Shown: piece by piece, positions 43,958 through 53,653 of the stretch
How the letters are laid out: each line of letters begins with the position of its first letter
Numbering within the stretch: position 1 is the stretch's first letter
DNA from: Asticcacaulis excentricus CB 48
Lineage (GTDB): Bacteria; Pseudomonadota; Alphaproteobacteria; Caulobacterales; Caulobacteraceae
Direction: 5' to 3'
Assembly (NCBI RefSeq): GCF_000175215.2
Contig: NC_014817.1
Span: forward strand, 276,501-340,500
Length of the DNA: 64,000 nt
The notes under the pieces: generated by a model
Told to the model about the DNA's origin: nothing
Seen by the model: the letters and a program-made list of their open reading frames with translations, nothing else
The model's database searches: none
Position numbers and translations under genes: made by a program

Positions 43958-44940
43958 CATCGTCCGTCTCGGCGCGCCGTCTGCGCGATATGCTGCGTAC
44001 CGCCTTCGGGGACGCGATCAACGCGGCCCTCGCTGATCCCGCCGTGATCGAAATCCTCGTCAATCCGGACGGCTCGCTCTGGCTTGATCGGGCAGGCGAG
44101 GGGCGGATGGCCACCGATGTCGTGGTGCCACCATCTGACCGTGAGCGTATCGTGCGCCTCGTCGCCAGTCATGTGGCGCTGGAGGTGCACGCCGAGGCGC
44201 CGATCGTCTCGGCAGAACTCCCGACTGTGTTGCCCGACCGCCGCGGCGAACGTTTCGAAGGTCTCTTGCCGCCCGTCGTAGAAAGCGCCTGTTTCGCCAT
44301 TCGCAAGCCTGCGTCGCGCGTATTTACGCTGGGCGACTATCTCAGCGACGGCATGCTGTCCGCTGTGCAGGCGCGGCTTTTGCGGTCAGCCGTTCAGGAT
44401 CGCCGCAACATCCTCATTGCGGGTGGCACCTCATCGGGCAAGACCACCTTCGCCAACGCCTTACTGGCCGAGGTGGCGGCGCTGAATGACCGCGTCGTCC
44501 TGATTGAAGACACTCGTGAACTGCAATGCGCCGCGCGCGATGTTGTCGCCCTTCGCACTCGCGCCGGCGTGGCCGCCTTAAGCGATCTGGTACGTTCGAC
44601 GCTCCGGCTGCGACCTGACCGTATCATCGTCGGCGAAGTGCGCGGCGGCGAAGCGCTGGAACTTCTCAAAGCCTGGAACACCGGTCATCCCGGTGGCATC
44701 GCCACCCTTCATGCCAATTCGGCCATCGGCGCGCTCTATCGGCTGGAACAACTCATTCAGGAAGCGGTCGTCTACGTGCCCCGCCGCCTGATCGCCGACG
44801 CCGTCGATGTCGTCGTCTTCATCCAGAACCACAACCCATTCACCCGGACGCCGCGTCGGGTCGAGGCCGTGATGGCCGTCGATGGCCTGACCGCCGAGGG
44901 CGATTACCGACTTCGACCGCTCGAAGCGGCGAAGATGTGA
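43954..44940 (+). CDS. trbB: P-type conjugative transfer ATPase TrbB
   Basis: VirB11-family hexameric ATPase that powers pilus assembly and substrate transfer. It has 328 residues. Walker A is IAGGTSSGKTTFAN, the Asp box is VVLIEDTRELQC, Walker B lies in DRIIVGEVRGGEAL, and the His box is GIATLHANSA. It is the first core gene of the mating-pair-formation operon. Its stop overlaps a possible ATG of trbC. Confidence 0.96.
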   Translation: MTSSVSARRLRDMLRTAFGDAINAALADPAVIEILVNPDGSLWLDRAGEGRMATDVVVPPSDRERIVRLVASHVALEVHAEAPIVSAELPTVLPDRRGERFEGLLPPVVESACFAIRKPASRVFTLGDYLSDGMLSAVQARLLRSAVQDRRNILIAGGTSSGKTTFANALLAEVAALNDRVVLIEDTRELQCAARDVVALRTRAGVAALSDLVRSTLRLRPDRIIVGEVRGGEALELLKAWNTGHPGGIATLHANSAIGALYRLEQLIQEAVVYVPRRLIADAVDVVVFIQNHNPFTRTPRRVEAVMAVDGLTAEGDYRLRPLEAAKM

Positions 44941-44966
44941 CTTCAACCTCAACATGGAGATATCTG

Positions 44967-45302
44967 ATGCATATGCCTTTTTTGAATGTGGAGCGTGCGC
45001 GGTATGCCCTCCCTCTGGCATTGGGACTGGCGCTCGCCGTCTCGACCTCAGGCGCACTGGCGGCCGGTTCCGGCATGCCGTGGGAGGAACCGCTCCAGCA
45101 GATCCTCGAGAGCGTGCAGGGGCCGGTGGCTAAGATCATCGCCGTTCTGGCGATTGTCGTCACGGGTCTGGCGCTCGCCTTCGGTGAGACGAGTGGGGGC
45201 CTGCGTAAACTGATCCAGATCGTGTTTGGCCTCTCGATCGCCTTTGCGGCGTCGAGCTTCTTCCTGACGTTCTTTTCCTTTGGCGGCGGGGCGCTGATCT
45301 GA
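44967..45302 (+). CDS. trbC: Conjugal transfer pilin TrbC (VirB2-like)
   Basis: A 111-residue prepilin with a signal peptide ending at ALAAGSGMPWEE and two hydrophobic helices (IIAVLAIVVTGLALAF, LIQIVFGLSIAFAASSFFLTFF). Cyclisation or cleavage would give the mature pilin. The ATG behind GGAGA is chosen over an earlier ATG overlapping trbB. The stop overlaps trbD by one base. Confidence 0.92.
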   Translation: MHMPFLNVERARYALPLALGLALAVSTSGALAAGSGMPWEEPLQQILESVQGPVAKIIAVLAIVVTGLALAFGETSGGLRKLIQIVFGLSIAFAASSFFLTFFSFGGGALI

Positions 45303-45565
45303 TGGACACGGCGGTCGAAGGCTACGAGGTGCCTCTGCATCAGGCGCTCACCCAGCCCCTGCTTCTGGGTGGGGCGCCGCGGGGTCTGGCCCTGCTCAAC
45401 GGCACACTCGCCGCGGCGCTGGGCCTGGGCCTTCACATGTGGCTTCCAGCCCTTGTCCTTTGGGTAACAGGCCACACTCTCGCGGTCTTCGCCGCCAAAC
45501 ACGATCCGCACTGCGTCACCGTTACCCTGCGCCATCTGCGCCTGAAGGGCTATTTTTCATGCTGA
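45302..45565 (+). CDS. trbD: Conjugal transfer protein TrbD (VirB3-like)
   Basis: An 87-residue inner-membrane protein: EVPLHQALTQPLLLGGAPRG leader, then a hydrophobic hairpin (LALLNGTLAAALGLGLHMWLPALVLWV) and the YxPH-like KHDPHC element. VirB3-type proteins partner with the VirB4/TrbE ATPase, which is encoded next with a 7-base overlap. Confidence 0.93.
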   Translation: MDTAVEGYEVPLHQALTQPLLLGGAPRGLALLNGTLAAALGLGLHMWLPALVLWVTGHTLAVFAAKHDPHCVTVTLRHLRLKGYFSC

Positions 45566-48003
45566 ACCTGCGCCAGTATCGCCAGACCGCCGACCGGCTG
45601 GCCGACCATCTCCCGTGGGCTGTCCTTGTGGCCCCGGGCGTCGTCCTCAACAAGGATGGCAGCTTCCAGCGCACCGCCCGCTATGAGGGGCCTGACGTTG
45701 AGAGCGCCACGCCTGCAGAACTGGTGGCGCTATCCGCGCGCCTCAACAACGTCTTGCGGCGATTGGGCTCGGGCTGGGCGGTTGTCTTCGAGGCCCGGCG
45801 CGGTCGCGCCCACGCCTATCCGGATGTGGGTGCCGAAACCGGTCTGGCCCGCCTCATCGATGAGGAGCGCCGGGCGACCTTTGCGGGCGAAGACGGGCGA
45901 CACTTCGAGTCGCGCTACCATCTGACGGTCGTCTTTATGCCCCCGGCGGATCAGGTCGAGAGTATGGGCGAAGCCTTTGTCGAGCGCGAAGATAAGGGGT
46001 CCGCTCGCGACTGGCACGACGCCTTGCGCAGGTTCATCGACCGCACAGACGCGCTCTTTGATCTGCTCGGCTCGGTACTCCCCCACATCCGGGCGCTCGA
46101 TGACGCAGAGACGCTGACCTATCTGCACGGCTGCGTCTCCACAAAAGATCATCGTGTCGCTGTGCCCGACGTGCCCGTCTATCTCGATGCCATACTGGCC
46201 GACACGCCCTTGTCGGGCGGTCTGGAGCCCAGATTGGGGGATCAGAATCTGCGGACCCTGACGATCCTCGGCTTCCCCAACCATACGCGCCCGGCTTTGC
46301 TGGACGCGCTCAATGCGCTTGATCTCGAGTATCGCTGGTGTACGCGATTTATCGCGCTCGATAAGCCCGAAGCCGTCAAAACCCTGACGAAACTGCGCAA
46401 GCAGTGGTTTGCCAAGCGCAAATCGGTCGCGTCCCTCATGCGCGAAGTGCTCTACAAAGAAGCCTCCCCGCTGACAGACACCGATGCCGACACGAAAGTG
46501 ACCGATGTCGATCTGGCCTTGCAGGCCATAGGCGGCGATCATGTGGGCTTCGGCTATCTCACCACCACGCTGACGGTGACGGGGCCGGATCGGGCGAGCG
46601 CCGATGAACGCCTGCGCCAGATTGAGCGTGTCATCAATGGGCTGGGCTTCACCGCCATCGCCGAAAGCCCCAATGCCGTGGAAGCCTGGCTCGGCAGCCT
46701 GCCGGGGCATCTCTACGCGAATGTGCGCCAGCCACTCGTCCACACGCTGAACCTCAGCCATCTGGCCCCCATCTCAACCCTCTGGGCGGGGCCGGAGCGC
46801 AATGCCCATCTCAACGGGCCGCCGCTGTTTCATGCGGTCAGTACGGGATCGACACCGTTCCGGTTTTCGACCCACGTCGGCGATGTCGGCCATATGCTCG
46901 TCCTTGGACCAACCGGCGCTGGCAAGTCCGTTTTGCTCGCCTTTATGGCCCTTTCTTTCCCGCGCTACGCCGACGCGCAGGTTTTCGTCTTCGACAAGGG
47001 CGGCTCAGCCCGGGCGGCCATCCTTGCGCTGAATGGCGGCCATCACGCCATAGGCCGGGAAGGGGAGGTGGCCTTTCAGCCCCTGCGCCATATCGATGAT
47101 CTGTCCGAACGAACCTGGGCGCTGGATTGGCTGTCGGCCTTGCTCGACCAGCAAGGGTTCGATCTCTCCCTCGATGGGCGCGATGCGCTTTGGGCGGCAC
47201 TGGAAGCGCTCGCCGGCGCACCCATCGAACAGCGCACACTGACGGGTCTGTGCGCGGTTTTGTCCTTCAACGATATCAAGGTGGCGTTACGGCCTTTCAC
47301 GCTCGAGGGCCCCTTTGGGCACATCCTCGATGCCGACCGCGAAACCCTGGCACTGACAGCGGTACATGGGTTTGAAATGGAAGGGCTGATGAACGACCGC
47401 CAGTTGGTCGCGCCCGTCCTGACCTATCTCTTCCACCGTCTTGAAGCCCGGTTCGACGGGCGACCGACCCTGATGATTCTTGATGAAGCCTGGGTCTTCC
47501 TTGACCACCCCCTGTTCGCCGACCGCATCCGGGAGTGGCTTAAGGTGCTGCGTAAGAAGAATGTCAGCGTCCTGTTCGCCACCCAGAGCCTGGCGGATGT
47601 GGTGGATAGCCCCATAGCACCGGTGCTGATCGAGTCCTGCCCGCAACGTCTGTTCCTGCCCAATGAGCGGGCGGTCGAGCCCCAGAGCCGCGCCGCCTAT
47701 CAGCGGCTCGGTCTGAACGACCGGCAGATCAGCCTCATCGCGCAGGCAACGCCGAAGCGCCACTACTATCTCCAGTCCCGGCGCGGCAACCGCCTGTTTG
47801 AACTGCGTCTGGGGCCGCTGGCGCTCGCCGTCTGCGCCGCCTCAAGTCCGGACGACCAGCGCCTGATCGAGGCCGTCCTGGCCAAAGGACCGTCAGACAC
47901 CTTCGCCGCTCGCTACCTCGCCGCGCGCGGTCTGCCTTGGGTAGCGGACCTACTGTTGGTCACTGATCCCCCGTCAGTCGGGGCTGGTCGGGCCCATTCC
48001 TAA
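45559..48003 (+). CDS. trbE: Conjugal transfer ATPase TrbE (VirB4-like)
   Basis: An 814-residue ATPase of the type IV secretion inner-membrane platform. Walker A is GPTGAGKS at about 450 and Walker B is LMILDEAWVFL at about 640. The motif FATQSLADV follows. An N-terminal CagE/VirB4 domain precedes. Full length and apparently intact. The start at MLNLRQYRQTADRLADHLPW is normal for the family and overlaps trbD. Confidence 0.97.
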   Translation: MLNLRQYRQTADRLADHLPWAVLVAPGVVLNKDGSFQRTARYEGPDVESATPAELVALSARLNNVLRRLGSGWAVVFEARRGRAHAYPDVGAETGLARLIDEERRATFAGEDGRHFESRYHLTVVFMPPADQVESMGEAFVEREDKGSARDWHDALRRFIDRTDALFDLLGSVLPHIRALDDAETLTYLHGCVSTKDHRVAVPDVPVYLDAILADTPLSGGLEPRLGDQNLRTLTILGFPNHTRPALLDALNALDLEYRWCTRFIALDKPEAVKTLTKLRKQWFAKRKSVASLMREVLYKEASPLTDTDADTKVTDVDLALQAIGGDHVGFGYLTTTLTVTGPDRASADERLRQIERVINGLGFTAIAESPNAVEAWLGSLPGHLYANVRQPLVHTLNLSHLAPISTLWAGPERNAHLNGPPLFHAVSTGSTPFRFSTHVGDVGHMLVLGPTGAGKSVLLAFMALSFPRYADAQVFVFDKGGSARAAILALNGGHHAIGREGEVAFQPLRHIDDLSERTWALDWLSALLDQQGFDLSLDGRDALWAALEALAGAPIEQRTLTGLCAVLSFNDIKVALRPFTLEGPFGHILDADRETLALTAVHGFEMEGLMNDRQLVAPVLTYLFHRLEARFDGRPTLMILDEAWVFLDHPLFADRIREWLKVLRKKNVSVLFATQSLADVVDSPIAPVLIESCPQRLFLPNERAVEPQSRAAYQRLGLNDRQISLIAQATPKRHYYLQSRRGNRLFELRLGPLALAVCAASSPDDQRLIEAVLAKGPSDTFAARYLAARGLPWVADLLLVTDPPSVGAGRAHS

Positions 48004-48028
48004 ACATCAGATAAGGGAGATATTCATC

Positions 48029-48748
48029 ATGAAAAAGAGTGCTTTGTTGGTTCTTTCTCTGAGCTTACTTTCGATCGGATCGATGACGGTTCTGGTGCCG
48101 GCCGTGCAGGCGCAGGTGGTGGTCTATGATCCCAGCAACTACGTCCAGAGCGTCCTTCAGGCGACCCGCGCCCTGCAGCAGATCAACAACCAGATCCTCA
48201 GCCTGCAAAACGAAGCGGTGATGCTCCAGAATATGGCGAAGAACCTCAAACGGTTCGACGTCAGTGCCCTGGCCGGTCTCAATAAGAACATCGCCGCCAT
48301 TGACGCGCTGATGAAGGAGGCCAGGGGTATCGCCTTTAATCTTAACGCAACCCGTCAGGCATTTTCCCGTCAGTTTCCCGGAGCTTATGGCAGTCACCTG
48401 AAGTTCAGCGATCTTCTGTCCGGTGCGGAGACGCGGTGGAAATCCGCCATGGCGGCCTACAGCCAGACTCTGAACGTGCAGGCGCAGATCTCTGAGACCT
48501 TAGCCGATGATGCCGCCGCCCTGAACCGCATCGTCTCAGTGGCTGAAGGGGCCGAAGGGTCTCTCGAGGCGCAGCAAGCCACGAACCAGCTTCTCGCCCT
48601 GACCGCCAAGCAGCAGATGCAAATCCAGACGTTGCTGGCCGCCCAGGGCCGCGCGGAAGCGCTGGACGCCGCGCGAAAGGCGGAGGCCGAAGCTGCAGCC
48701 AAGACCGCCACCCGTCGGTTTCTTGGCTCCGGCAAGGCCGGGCAGTAG
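48029..48748 (+). CDS. trbJ: Conjugal transfer protein TrbJ (VirB5-like)
   Basis: A 239-residue secreted, helical minor pilus component. The signal peptide ends around VPAVQAQ; the mature start VVYDPSNYVQSVLQATRALQ is typical of TrbJ, followed by coiled-coil heptads. The start follows AAGGGAGA. In RP4 the small entry-exclusion lipoprotein TrbK follows TrbJ; no such gene fits in the 20-base gap here. Confidence 0.94.
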   Translation: MKKSALLVLSLSLLSIGSMTVLVPAVQAQVVVYDPSNYVQSVLQATRALQQINNQILSLQNEAVMLQNMAKNLKRFDVSALAGLNKNIAAIDALMKEARGIAFNLNATRQAFSRQFPGAYGSHLKFSDLLSGAETRWKSAMAAYSQTLNVQAQISETLADDAAALNRIVSVAEGAEGSLEAQQATNQLLALTAKQQMQIQTLLAAQGRAEALDAARKAEAEAAAKTATRRFLGSGKAGQ

Positions 48749-48768
48749 CGGGACTTAAGGGGACGACC

Positions 48769-49956
48769 ATGACCGACCTCAATATCATCGACACCTTCCT
48801 CGAAACCTTCGTCGCCTATCTGGACTCCGGGTTTGGCCTTCTGAAGGGCGACGTCGGTCATCTGGCCGCCACTCTCATCGCTATTGACGTCACCCTGGCG
48901 GCCCTGTTCTGGGTGATGGACGAAGAGGCGCACCTGTTCGCCCGTCTGATCCGCAAGGTCCTCTATGTCGGCGCCTTTGCTTTCATCATCACCCATTTCA
49001 GTTTTCTGGCCGAGGTCATCTACGACTCGTTTGCCGGTCTGGGCCTGAGGGCCGGCGGCGGGGGTGTTTCCGCCCACGACCTCCTGCGGCCGGGTAAACT
49101 GGCGGCGACCGGCTTCGAGGCCGCGCACCCGCTCCTGGAGCAGATCGCCGACCTGCTGGGCCTCGATACGGTTTTCGGCAACCTCCTGACGATCGTCGTC
49201 CTGCTGGTCGCCTGGCTTCTGGTCATCCTGTCCTTTTTCCTGCTGGCCGTCCAACTCTTCATCTGCGTGCTGGAGTTCAAACTCACGACACTAGCGGGCT
49301 TTGTGCTGGTGCCGTTCGCCCTGTGGAACAAAACCGCTTTTCTGGCCGAACGCGTCCTCGGTAATGTCGTGACGTCGGGCATCAAGGTCATGGTCATGGC
49401 CGTGATCGTCGGCATCGGCTCTGGCTTTTTCGACACCTTCATCACGGCGCTCGACGGTGCAGAGCCTGACCTCATGCAGGCCATGACGCTCGTGCTGGCC
49501 TCGCTGACCCTTCTGGGCCTCGGTCTGTTCGGCCCGACCGTAGCCTCCGGTCTTGTCACAGGCGCACCTCAGCTTGGCGCGGGATCGGTCGCTGGCACGC
49601 TGGGTGCCGCAGCCGGAGCCGGGATGCTGGCGGGTGGGGCGATCGGTGGGGCGGCACGTGCCCTCGCCGGCGCGGGTGGAAGCCTCCAAGCCGTGTCTTC
49701 GGCCGCCTCAAGGCTAGGTGGCGGTTCGGGTGGGGCGGGTGCCTCGTCGCCACCGCCGCCGCCGCCCTCATCTTCGACAGCGCAGGGCTCTGCAACGGGC
49801 GCATCGGCCTCTGATGGGGCGACTCCGCCCGCTTGGGCCAAAAAGATGCAGGCCGAGCAACGCACCCGCGCGCGCATTCAGATGGTTCAGGCCGCCATTC
49901 TCGCCGGCGATCAGGCCTCCGGGTCGGCTTCACCCAATCTCTCGCAAAAGGACTAA
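48769..49956 (+). CDS. trbL: Conjugal transfer protein TrbL (VirB6-like)
   Basis: A 395-residue polytopic membrane protein. MTDLNIIDTFLETFVAYLDS is the family N-terminus; at least five hydrophobic segments lie between residues 30 and 280. The C-terminal 110 residues are Gly/Ala/Ser/Pro-rich with a PPPPPPSSS run and face either side of the membrane. It forms the channel part of the inner-membrane complex. Confidence 0.94.
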   Translation: MTDLNIIDTFLETFVAYLDSGFGLLKGDVGHLAATLIAIDVTLAALFWVMDEEAHLFARLIRKVLYVGAFAFIITHFSFLAEVIYDSFAGLGLRAGGGGVSAHDLLRPGKLAATGFEAAHPLLEQIADLLGLDTVFGNLLTIVVLLVAWLLVILSFFLLAVQLFICVLEFKLTTLAGFVLVPFALWNKTAFLAERVLGNVVTSGIKVMVMAVIVGIGSGFFDTFITALDGAEPDLMQAMTLVLASLTLLGLGLFGPTVASGLVTGAPQLGAGSVAGTLGAAAGAGMLAGGAIGGAARALAGAGGSLQAVSSAASRLGGGSGGAGASSPPPPPPSSSTAQGSATGASASDGATPPAWAKKMQAEQRTRARIQMVQAAILAGDQASGSASPNLSQKD

Positions 49957-49959
49957 GTC

Positions 49960-50664
49960 ATGTTCAAACGCCCCGTTCAGCGTTACGGCACAACGCCGGA
50001 GCCCGTCACGCCCTATCAAAAGGCCGCACAGGTGTGGGATAGCCGCATCGGGTCGGCCGTGGCGCAAGCCGCCAACTGGCGCCTCGTCGCTTTAGGCGCG
50101 CTGGGCTTGAGTTTCAGTCTCGGTGCCGGGCTGATCTGGAGCACCACCCAAAGCCGCGTCGTGCCCTATGTCGTCGAGGTCGATGGTCTAGGCGCGGTGA
50201 GGGCGGTGGCGCCGGTGACAAAGACCTATAACCCGACGGATGCGCAACTCGCCTGGCATCTGGGCCGCTTCATCACGCTCGTCCGATCCCTGCCAACCGA
50301 CCCGGTACTGGTGCGGGGTCAGTGGCTGGACGCCTACGATATGGCAACGGGCGAGGCTGCGACCTTCCTCAGCGAGTACGCCCGCCTGAACGATCCGTTC
50401 GCCCATGTGGGGCGGCGATCCGTCACGGTTGCCATCAACAGCGTCGTCAGAGCCTCAACGTCCTCGTTTCAGGTGAAGTGGACCGAACAGGCCTTTGAAA
50501 ACGGGCAGCTTATTGGAACAAGTCGGTGGACCGCCATCGTCGGCATGAAGGTCCAGACGCCGACTCGCGAGGAGGTTCTGCGCAAGAACCCGCTCGGCCT
50601 GTACGTCACCAGTATCGCCTGGTCGAGCGATTACGCCCCCGACACCCCCAAAGCCAATCCCTGA
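49960..50664 (+). CDS. trbF: Conjugal transfer protein TrbF (VirB8-like)
   Basis: A 234-residue protein with a cytoplasmic N-terminus (YGTTPEPVTPYQKAAQVWD), one helix (LVALGALGLSFSLGAGLIWS) and a periplasmic NTF2-like domain with RSLPTDPVLVRGQWLDAYDM and NPLGLYVTSIAWS, the usual family end. Starts 3 bases after trbL. Confidence 0.95.
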   Translation: MFKRPVQRYGTTPEPVTPYQKAAQVWDSRIGSAVAQAANWRLVALGALGLSFSLGAGLIWSTTQSRVVPYVVEVDGLGAVRAVAPVTKTYNPTDAQLAWHLGRFITLVRSLPTDPVLVRGQWLDAYDMATGEAATFLSEYARLNDPFAHVGRRSVTVAINSVVRASTSSFQVKWTEQAFENGQLIGTSRWTAIVGMKVQTPTREEVLRKNPLGLYVTSIAWSSDYAPDTPKANP

Positions 50665-50675
50665 AGGAGAAACCA

Positions 50676-51578
50676 ATGAAGCCGCTTGTCCTATGGGGCC
50701 TTGCGCCCCTGTCCCTTGTCGCCACGATAGCTGTAGCGGCCCCGCCTAAAAAGCCGCCGCTCAAATTGACCGTCGCCCCCTCAGAAGCGTCGGCTCGCGT
50801 CGAGACGCTGCCGCCCGCAGGTCGTGTCGATGCGGCAAACAAGGCGGCGCTTCGTGAGCCCTCGACTGAAAGCTACCTCAATGCGATCCAGACCTATCCC
50901 TACATGGAAGGGGCGCTCTATCGGGTGTACGCTGCGCCGGATCGGGTGACGGATCTGATGCTGGAGCCGGGGGAAGCCATACAGGCGATTTCGGCAGGGG
51001 ACACGGTGCGCTGGATCATTGGCGACACCAAAAGCGGTGAAGGGGCCTCTCAGCGAAGCCATATCCTGATCAAACCGCATGTCTCCGGCTTGAAGACCAA
51101 TCTCGTCGTCCTGACCTCTGTTCGCACCTATCATATCCACTTGGAGAGCACGCCCTCGACCTATATGGCCGGCGTCTCCTGGCGCTACCCCACACCGCCG
51201 ATCGTCAGGGAGGAGAAGACCCCGAAGCCTCTGGTCGATCCAAATCCGCAAGGTCTCGATGTTGCGAAACTGAATTTCGACTATGTGATTGAAGGGGCAA
51301 AGCCGCCGTGGCGACCCCGCCAGGTATTTGACGATGGGGCACGGACCTATATCGTTTTTCCCTCGCAACTGAGCACCTCGGTCGCGCCACCTCTGTTTCT
51401 CATTTCTGCGACCGGCGAGGCCCAACTCGTGAATTTCCGGGTTGAGGCTGGATACTACGTGGTGGACCGCCTGATCGATGTGGCTGAGCTGCGACTCGGG
51501 AAAGCGCCCCAAACCGTCGTGCGGCTACGCCGGGCAGATGTGCCAGCGCTTCGTTCCAAGGGGCGCCGCCATGACTAA
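50676..51578 (+). CDS. trbG: Conjugal transfer protein TrbG (VirB9-like)
   Basis: A 300-residue secreted component of the outer-membrane core complex. The signal peptide ends at IAVAAPPKK. The N-terminal VirB9 region (GALYRVYAAPDRVTDLMLEP, VRWIIGDTKSG) and the C-terminal beta domain (TYIVFPSQLST, YYVVDRLIDVAELRLG) are present. AAGGAGA precedes the ATG. It overlaps trbI by 8 bases. Confidence 0.95.
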   Translation: MKPLVLWGLAPLSLVATIAVAAPPKKPPLKLTVAPSEASARVETLPPAGRVDAANKAALREPSTESYLNAIQTYPYMEGALYRVYAAPDRVTDLMLEPGEAIQAISAGDTVRWIIGDTKSGEGASQRSHILIKPHVSGLKTNLVVLTSVRTYHIHLESTPSTYMAGVSWRYPTPPIVREEKTPKPLVDPNPQGLDVAKLNFDYVIEGAKPPWRPRQVFDDGARTYIVFPSQLSTSVAPPLFLISATGEAQLVNFRVEAGYYVVDRLIDVAELRLGKAPQTVVRLRRADVPALRSKGRRHD

Positions 51579-52629
51579 TACCAAAACCCCGGAAAAGGTG
51601 CATCCTGAGACCCTCGTGCTTCGGGCTAAGCCTCGGCGCGTCGTGCGGTTCAGGCGCAATCTGATGATCGGTGTCGGAGCCGCCGGGTCGCTGGCTTTGG
51701 CCGCTATTGCCTGGATCGGTCTGTCACCGCCCCTGATCAGAGCCGGTGCAACGCAGGAGAAAGCCGCCGACCTCGAAAAGCGGGTCCGACCTCCCACGGA
51801 AAGTCTGAGCGGTTTGCCGAAGACCTATGCGGATGTGCCCCAACTCGGGCCGCCCTTGCCCGGTGATTTAGGGGGCCCGATGCTGGAAGCGCAACGTGCG
51901 GAGCTGCCGCCCGGGGCCGAGGTCCCGGGCATTCAGGGCCCTCAGCAGGTGGCAGCAGGCGGAGCGGCCGCGGAGACACCTACGGGTGGTCTCTTCGTCT
52001 CGGTTTCTCAGCCATACCCTCCATTATCAACGATTGAGGTTGGAAAGCCCACTGCGACCGTCCGCAAAGGGTCTGATCTCAAAGTCGCCGCCGGTACGAT
52101 CATTGCGGCCACCCTGATCACGGGTCTGAATTCTGACCTGCCAGGTGTCGTGCTGGCCCAGATCACAGAACCGGTTTTCGACAGCCGCAGTGGACGCATC
52201 ATTGTCATTCCCCTGGGTAGCCGCCTGATCGGTCGATACGAGCGCGCCACAGGTGCGCGCCAGCAGCGCATCAATGTCAGTTGGGATAAGTTGGTGCTGC
52301 CCGATGGCCGGGTAGCGACTCTAAAGGACGCTCTGGCGGCTGACGAGTCGGGGTTTGTCGGGTTGAAAGACCGCGTGGACTACCATCCCGGTGCCTTGGC
52401 GAAGGGCCTCGGCCTATCAACGATTCTCGCACTTGCCGATAGCCGCAGGGGCGGGGACGAGAGCGACCTGACCCGCGCCCTTCAGGAGGCCGCGGGACGA
52501 ACCTTCAATGAGGCCGGCCAAAAGATCATTCAACAGGCGGTCGATGCGCCTGCGACCATCACGGTTCGTCCGGGCTGGCCCGTTCGGATCATTCTCACCG
52601 ACATCTTGACCGTCGAAAACACGCACTGA
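51571..52629 (+). CDS. trbI: Conjugal transfer protein TrbI (VirB10-like)
   Basis: A 352-residue protein spanning inner and outer membranes: cytosolic N-terminus, one helix (about 35-55), a Pro-rich periplasmic linker (PPLPGDLGGP) and the VirB10 beta domain (AGTIIAATLITGLNSDLPG, IIVIPLGSRLIGRYE, TITVRPGWPVRIILTDIL). It completes the core complex with TrbG. No TrbH-like lipoprotein is seen between the two. Confidence 0.95.
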   Translation: MTNTKTPEKVHPETLVLRAKPRRVVRFRRNLMIGVGAAGSLALAAIAWIGLSPPLIRAGATQEKAADLEKRVRPPTESLSGLPKTYADVPQLGPPLPGDLGGPMLEAQRAELPPGAEVPGIQGPQQVAAGGAAAETPTGGLFVSVSQPYPPLSTIEVGKPTATVRKGSDLKVAAGTIIAATLITGLNSDLPGVVLAQITEPVFDSRSGRIIVIPLGSRLIGRYERATGARQQRINVSWDKLVLPDGRVATLKDALAADESGFVGLKDRVDYHPGALAKGLGLSTILALADSRRGGDESDLTRALQEAAGRTFNEAGQKIIQQAVDAPATITVRPGWPVRIILTDILTVENTH

Positions 52630-52642
52630 AAGGAAACCCGGA

Positions 52643-52855
52643 ATGGCTGACTTAAAGCTGCCCAAGCTGCCGGATCGCACACCGGTGAAACTCACCATCG
52701 TTTTAGGGTCTGAGCTCAATGAGGCGTTGAAAGCCTACGCAGACCGTTACGCGGAAGCCTACGGAACCGTGGAACCCGTTGTGGAACTCATACCATACAT
52801 CTTGGAGGCCTTCCTCGCCTCAGACCGCAAGTCCGTGCGAGGTCATAAGGGGTAG
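52643..52855 (+). CDS. DUF2274 family protein
   Basis: A 70-residue protein beginning MADLKLPKLPDRTPVKLTI and ending in EAFLASDRK. DUF2274 genes are found directly after trbI in alphaproteobacterial ICEs and may encode small RHH-like regulators. AAAGGAAA precedes the start. Confidence 0.85.
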   Translation: MADLKLPKLPDRTPVKLTIVLGSELNEALKAYADRYAEAYGTVEPVVELIPYILEAFLASDRKSVRGHKG

Positions 52856-52972
52856 GGGATTGAGCCTTTCCGGTGGCTTCGAATTTCCATTAAAATACCT
52901 GACTATCTCATGGTGAAGCTGGTGGCCGCGCCCTTGCACATGTGGCACAGTGTAAACCGAAAGGCGGCCTCC

Positions 52973-53206
52973 ATGACTATGCTGACCCGTGTCAAGGAAG
53001 TGACGCTTCAGGCGTTACGTGAAGCGATCGGATCGGGGGATCCCGGCGATTACAGCTGTCCGTTTGATGGCCATAGCGATCTCTTGACCTGGAGCCGTCA
53101 GGCGCGCGAACTCGACCAGTTCGCGCAAGGCCGCGGCTACCGGTCGCGCGCCCACCCGTCCGCCTTAGGCGCCAACCTTGTCGATCTGATTGTCGTGCGG
53201 ATCTAG
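52973..53206 (+). CDS. Small hypothetical protein
   Basis: A 77-residue soluble frame (MTMLTRVKEVTLQALREAIG ... LGANLVDLIVVRI). An in-frame GTG/ATG further upstream is possible but the ATG behind AAAGGCGGCC gives a compact protein. No family was recognised; it lies between the trb operon and the AT-rich stretch. Confidence 0.5.
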   Translation: MTMLTRVKEVTLQALREAIGSGDPGDYSCPFDGHSDLLTWSRQARELDQFAQGRGYRSRAHPSALGANLVDLIVVRI

Positions 53207-53653
53207 CTCGAATGGCTTTTGACGAAGGGCGGGCTTAAGGGTTGAGGTAACTGATCTCTCCTTTAACAGTAATCGTCTTGCAGGCGGTATAGAGTGACGG
53301 CGTCAAAGCCGTCAGCGTCAACGCCTGTGTCGCCCTCAGCTCCACAGCTCAAATAAATCCCGGAAATTAGCAAAAATAAAAAATGAATTATGGCGCATTA
53401 ATCGGAATAATTGATTCCAATTTATGAAAGAATGTAAAGTAAAAGTGAAATAATATTTAAATAAAAATATCATCTCGTATCGAATTATCGCAAAAAATAA
53501 TTAGGAAATACATAGAGAATGTGTTACTGACTGTCTGAAGGGCAATAATGCTCGGACCTGTGCCGCATTCGGCCTCTTTTCCTAAAAATTGTTGATTTCG
53601 AGTGACCCAGCCTGGGTCGGACGGCGCGCGTCTTTATGCGACAGGAGGCCTCC
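53207..53653. other. 447-bp AT-rich leader region of the cold-shock gene
   Basis: From about 53,345 to 53,525 the sequence is very A/T-rich (runs such as AAAATAAAAAATGAATT and TAATATTTAAATAAAAATAT), unlike its GC-rich neighbours. No gene is visible. It probably holds the promoter and a long 5' untranslated leader of the downstream csp gene; cold-shock mRNAs often have long structured leaders. A purine-rich ACAGGAGGCC sits just before the start codon. Confidence 0.55.
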
